Shown here: one piece after another, positions 62,006 through 64,000 of the stretch
Numbering within the stretch: position 1 is the stretch's first letter
How the letters are laid out: each line of letters starts with the position of its first letter
Assembly (NCBI RefSeq): GCF_002723835.1
Contig: NZ_BEWG01000007.1
Location: 1-64,000, forward strand
Source of the DNA: Mycobacterium sp. shizuoka-1
Lineage (GTDB): Bacteria; Actinomycetota; Actinomycetes; Mycobacteriales; Mycobacteriaceae
Length of the DNA: 64,000 nucleotides
Direction: 5' to 3'
Program-made: the position numbers and the translations under genes
Notes under the pieces: model-generated
Database searches by the model: none
What the model saw: only the letters and a program-made list of their open reading frames with translations
What the model was told of the DNA's origin: nothing

Positions 62006-63777
62006 CGACCGGTGCGGGCATCGTCGTGTCGGTCAACGTCGGACTCCCCAAGGACGTGGACTGGAACGGTCGCATCGTCCACACCGGGGCCTGGAAGGCG
62101 CCGGTGACCGGGCCGCGCCGGATCGGGCGGCTCAACGTGGAGGGGGACGGGCAGGGCGATCTCGCCGGACACGGCGGCGAGAACCGCGCGGTGCTGGTGT
62201 ATCAGCGCGCCTCCTACGAGCATTGGGCGACAGTGCTCGGCCGTGACGACCTGACCGCAGGCGCCTTCGGGGAGAACCTGACCGTCGACGGCTTACCCGA
62301 CGACGAGGTCTGCATCGGCGATCGCTACCGGATCGGCGACGTGGTGCTGGAGGTGACGCAGCCGCGGGTCACCTGCTACCGCGTCGGAATGCGACTCGGC
62401 GAGCCGCGCATGGCGGCACTGCTGGTGTCGCACCGCCGTCCCGGTTTCTACTGCCGTGTCCTGGCCGAAGGCGAGGTGGCCGCGGGTCAGGACGTGGTCA
62501 AGATCGCCGACGGACCACACCAGGTCAGCGTCGCCGAGATCGACGCACTGCTCTACCTTCCCGGGCATCCCCGCGAAGCCCTGCAACGCGCAGTCGACAT
62601 CCCCGCGCTGAGCCCCGGCTGGCGGGCCTCATTGCAGAGTCTGCTCGACCAGGACCCGGCAGCCGCCGGGTCGGGCGGTAACCGCGGGCTGACCGGCCCG
62701 GCCGTACCGGCGCCCGCGTGGGCCGGGTTCCGACCGCTTCGAGTCACCGCCGTGCGCGACGAAAGCGCCTCCGTGCGCTCGGTGGTGCTGGCCGATCCCG
62801 ACGGCACACCGCTGCCCAGATGGCTTGCCGGCCAGTCGATCGTGGTGCGAGTTCCCGGCAGTGCCGACGGTACGTCGCTGGTGCGCAACTACTCGCTGTC
62901 CAACAAACCGGGTTCGGCGCACTACCGCATCGGCGTCAAGCGTGAACCGCTCGGTGCGGTCAGCGCCTACTTACACGACCACGTCCAGGCCGGCGACCTC
63001 ATCGAGGTGGCCGCACCGCGAGGCAGCTTCTTCCTCGACGACACCGCGGACCCGGTGGTCCTGATCTCGGCCGGGGTAGGGGTGACACCCGTGTTGGCGA
63101 TGCTGTACGCCCTGGTCGCCGGAGGATCGAGCCGCCCGGTCTGGTGGCTGCACAGCGCCCGCAACGGCGCCGAGCACCCATTCGGCCGTGAGGTGCGCAG
63201 TCTTCTGGATCGCTTGCCGCACAGCCGATCTCGTATCTGCTACAGCAGCCCGGATGATGCCGATCGGCAGGGTCAGGACTATGACCAGCGGGGGCGGCTG
63301 TCCACCGAGTCGCTGGCTGCACTGGAACTGCCTGCCGACGCCGAGGTCTACGTGTGCGGCCCCGCGCCCTTCATGGATGCCGTGAGCGACGCGCTGGTGG
63401 CCTGCGGGCTGCCCGCAGCCCACATCCGCGCGGAGCGATTCGGCGCCCAGTCCGCGATCAACCCCGGTATCGCCGCGACGGCGCTGCGCGCACCCCACGT
63501 CCCGGACGGCCCGCCCGGGCCTGGGCCGACCGTACAGTTCGCCCGCAGCGCGCTGTCGGCGCCATGGCGGCCCACCGACGCCAGCCTGCTCGAGTTCGCC
63601 GAGGCGTGCGATGTGCCGACCCGTTGGTCGTGTCGCACCGGCGTGTGTCACACGTGCGAGACGGCACTGCTGTCCGGGCGGGTCCGCTACGACCCCGAGC
63701 CCCTGGAGCCACCAGCCGACGGCAACATATTGGTCTGCATCGCGACGCCGGCTGAGGACGTCGTCGTCGATCTGTGA
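62002..63777 (+). CDS. MOSC domain - ferredoxin reductase - [2Fe-2S] ferredoxin fusion protein
   Basis: 591 residues. Domain order: MOSC domain with YiiM-like features (about 10-170; GQGDLAGHGGENRAVLVY, FGENLTVDGL, QPRVTCYRVG, where the Cys would bind molybdenum cofactor sulfur), a helical linker (170-230), an FAD/FMN and NAD-binding ferredoxin-reductase part (about 235-475; RNYSLSNKPGSAHYRIGVKR, SAGVGVTPVLAML, YVCGPAPFM), and a C-terminal ferredoxin with C544-x4-C549-x2-C552 and C579. The chain would move electrons from NAD(P)H through flavin and [2Fe-2S] to a MOSC-linked reaction. The fusion is known in a few families but not typical of mycobacteria. Confidence 0.9.
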   Translation: MTTGAGIVVSVNVGLPKDVDWNGRIVHTGAWKAPVTGPRRIGRLNVEGDGQGDLAGHGGENRAVLVYQRASYEHWATVLGRDDLTAGAFGENLTVDGLPDDEVCIGDRYRIGDVVLEVTQPRVTCYRVGMRLGEPRMAALLVSHRRPGFYCRVLAEGEVAAGQDVVKIADGPHQVSVAEIDALLYLPGHPREALQRAVDIPALSPGWRASLQSLLDQDPAAAGSGGNRGLTGPAVPAPAWAGFRPLRVTAVRDESASVRSVVLADPDGTPLPRWLAGQSIVVRVPGSADGTSLVRNYSLSNKPGSAHYRIGVKREPLGAVSAYLHDHVQAGDLIEVAAPRGSFFLDDTADPVVLISAGVGVTPVLAMLYALVAGGSSRPVWWLHSARNGAEHPFGREVRSLLDRLPHSRSRICYSSPDDADRQGQDYDQRGRLSTESLAALELPADAEVYVCGPAPFMDAVSDALVACGLPAAHIRAERFGAQSAINPGIAATALRAPHVPDGPPGPGPTVQFARSALSAPWRPTDASLLEFAEACDVPTRWSCRTGVCHTCETALLSGRVRYDPEPLEPPADGNILVCIATPAEDVVVDL

Positions 63778-64000
63778 CGCCGGGTTCCGATCGCGGGTGC
63801 CATCTGCGCCGCGTCGGGCGGGGCGCCCGCGCACATTTTCACGCCGATATCGTCACGTTCGCGGACCTACGGTATCGGTATTGGTTATCCGCCGCGTAAT
63901 AACCGCAGTGGGCTCAATCCGGCACAATTCAGCAACACAATGCCAAAATCTTGTCGGATGCGTAAATTTGCCGAGAGCAACCTCCGCCACCGTAGGTTCA
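63778..64000. other. Non-coding right end of the window
   Basis: No gene is seen. The DNA becomes AT-richer from about 63880 (GTAATAACC, CAACACAATGCC), as before a promoter of a gene beyond the edge. ACCTACGGT (63865-63873) and its inverse ACCGTAGGT (63989-63997) are 115 bp apart and may be chance. Confidence 0.4.

Noticed and set aside
63865..63997. Inverted 9-mers ACCTACGGT and ACCGTAGGT at the right end
   Set aside because: 115 bp apart with no supporting structure; probably chance, although the neighbourhood is cut off by the window edge.

Overview
The window is a piece of a high-GC actinobacterial chromosome, almost certainly a non-tuberculous, Mycolicibacterium-type mycobacterium. The S10 and spc ribosomal-protein operons, a type I sulfatase with its formylglycine-generating enzyme between them, then sppA, TIGR00027-type methyltransferases, secY-adk-map, sigL-rslA and the mmsA-fadE9-mmsB valine operon occur in the same order as the Rv0700-Rv0753c backbone of M. 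tuberculosis, with several insertions. GTG starts, 1- or 4-nt stop/start overlaps and mycobacterial secreted families (GjpA porin-like, LpqN-like) agree with this.

Layout. 1-2054: VOC and DAPDH-like genes (minus) and a DUF4386 membrane protein. 2055-7837: promoter, structured leader and the 11-gene S10 operon (rpsJ to rpsQ), closed by a hairpin. 7895-14129: an orphan BcsB-like membrane-anchored protein, an AtsA-type arylsulfatase, a lipoprotein and the sulfatase-activating enzyme. 14130-14667: two palindromic repeat units around a DUF559-like gene remnant, then the spc promoter and leader. 14668-18951: spc operon (rplN to rplO) with a perfect bidirectional terminator. 18961-21972: a secreted protein with two C39-like peptidase domains, one apparently dead, and an LLM flavin oxidoreductase. 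22031-27493: sppA and four tandem paralogous methyltransferases. 27769-32281: secY-adk-map, sigL-rslA behind a near-ideal SigL promoter, and a MarR regulator. 32278-35871: valine/isobutyrate catabolism with a palindromic operator. 36065-39760: CitA/CitB-like two-component system divergent from a DctA-type dicarboxylate carrier with a CRP-like site between them.

40112-44512 is a lower-GC genomic island in a tRNA-Leu(UAA) gene. The tRNA 3' half is repeated at the far end with compensatory changes in the T-stem, the mark of integration by tRNA 3'-end replacement. The cargo is a small protein with a C-terminal Gly/Val motif, a NACHT/STAND-type NTPase with a similar motif at its N-terminus, and an unrecognised third protein; no integrase is seen. 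I read the first two as a candidate NLR-like anti-phage pair related to amyloid-motif signalling pairs. The NTPase gene uses several TTA codons, the codon read by the tRNA that serves as the attachment site.

44738-64000 is accessory chromosome: small secreted proteins, an alpha/beta hydrolase-flavin reductase-haloperoxidase run convergent with a LysR regulator, an epimerase, a GH16 glucanase-like enzyme, a secreted protein made of 18-residue repeats behind a perfect CRP consensus, a GjpA-type porin, a tightly overlapping operon of acyl-CoA dehydrogenase-like, Lgt-like, Pro-rich membrane and radical SAM genes (a possible lipid-modifying set), an SDR/MarR pair, and a run ending in a MOSC-ferredoxin reductase-[2Fe-2S] fusion. 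All assignments come from reading motifs and context; no database search was run.
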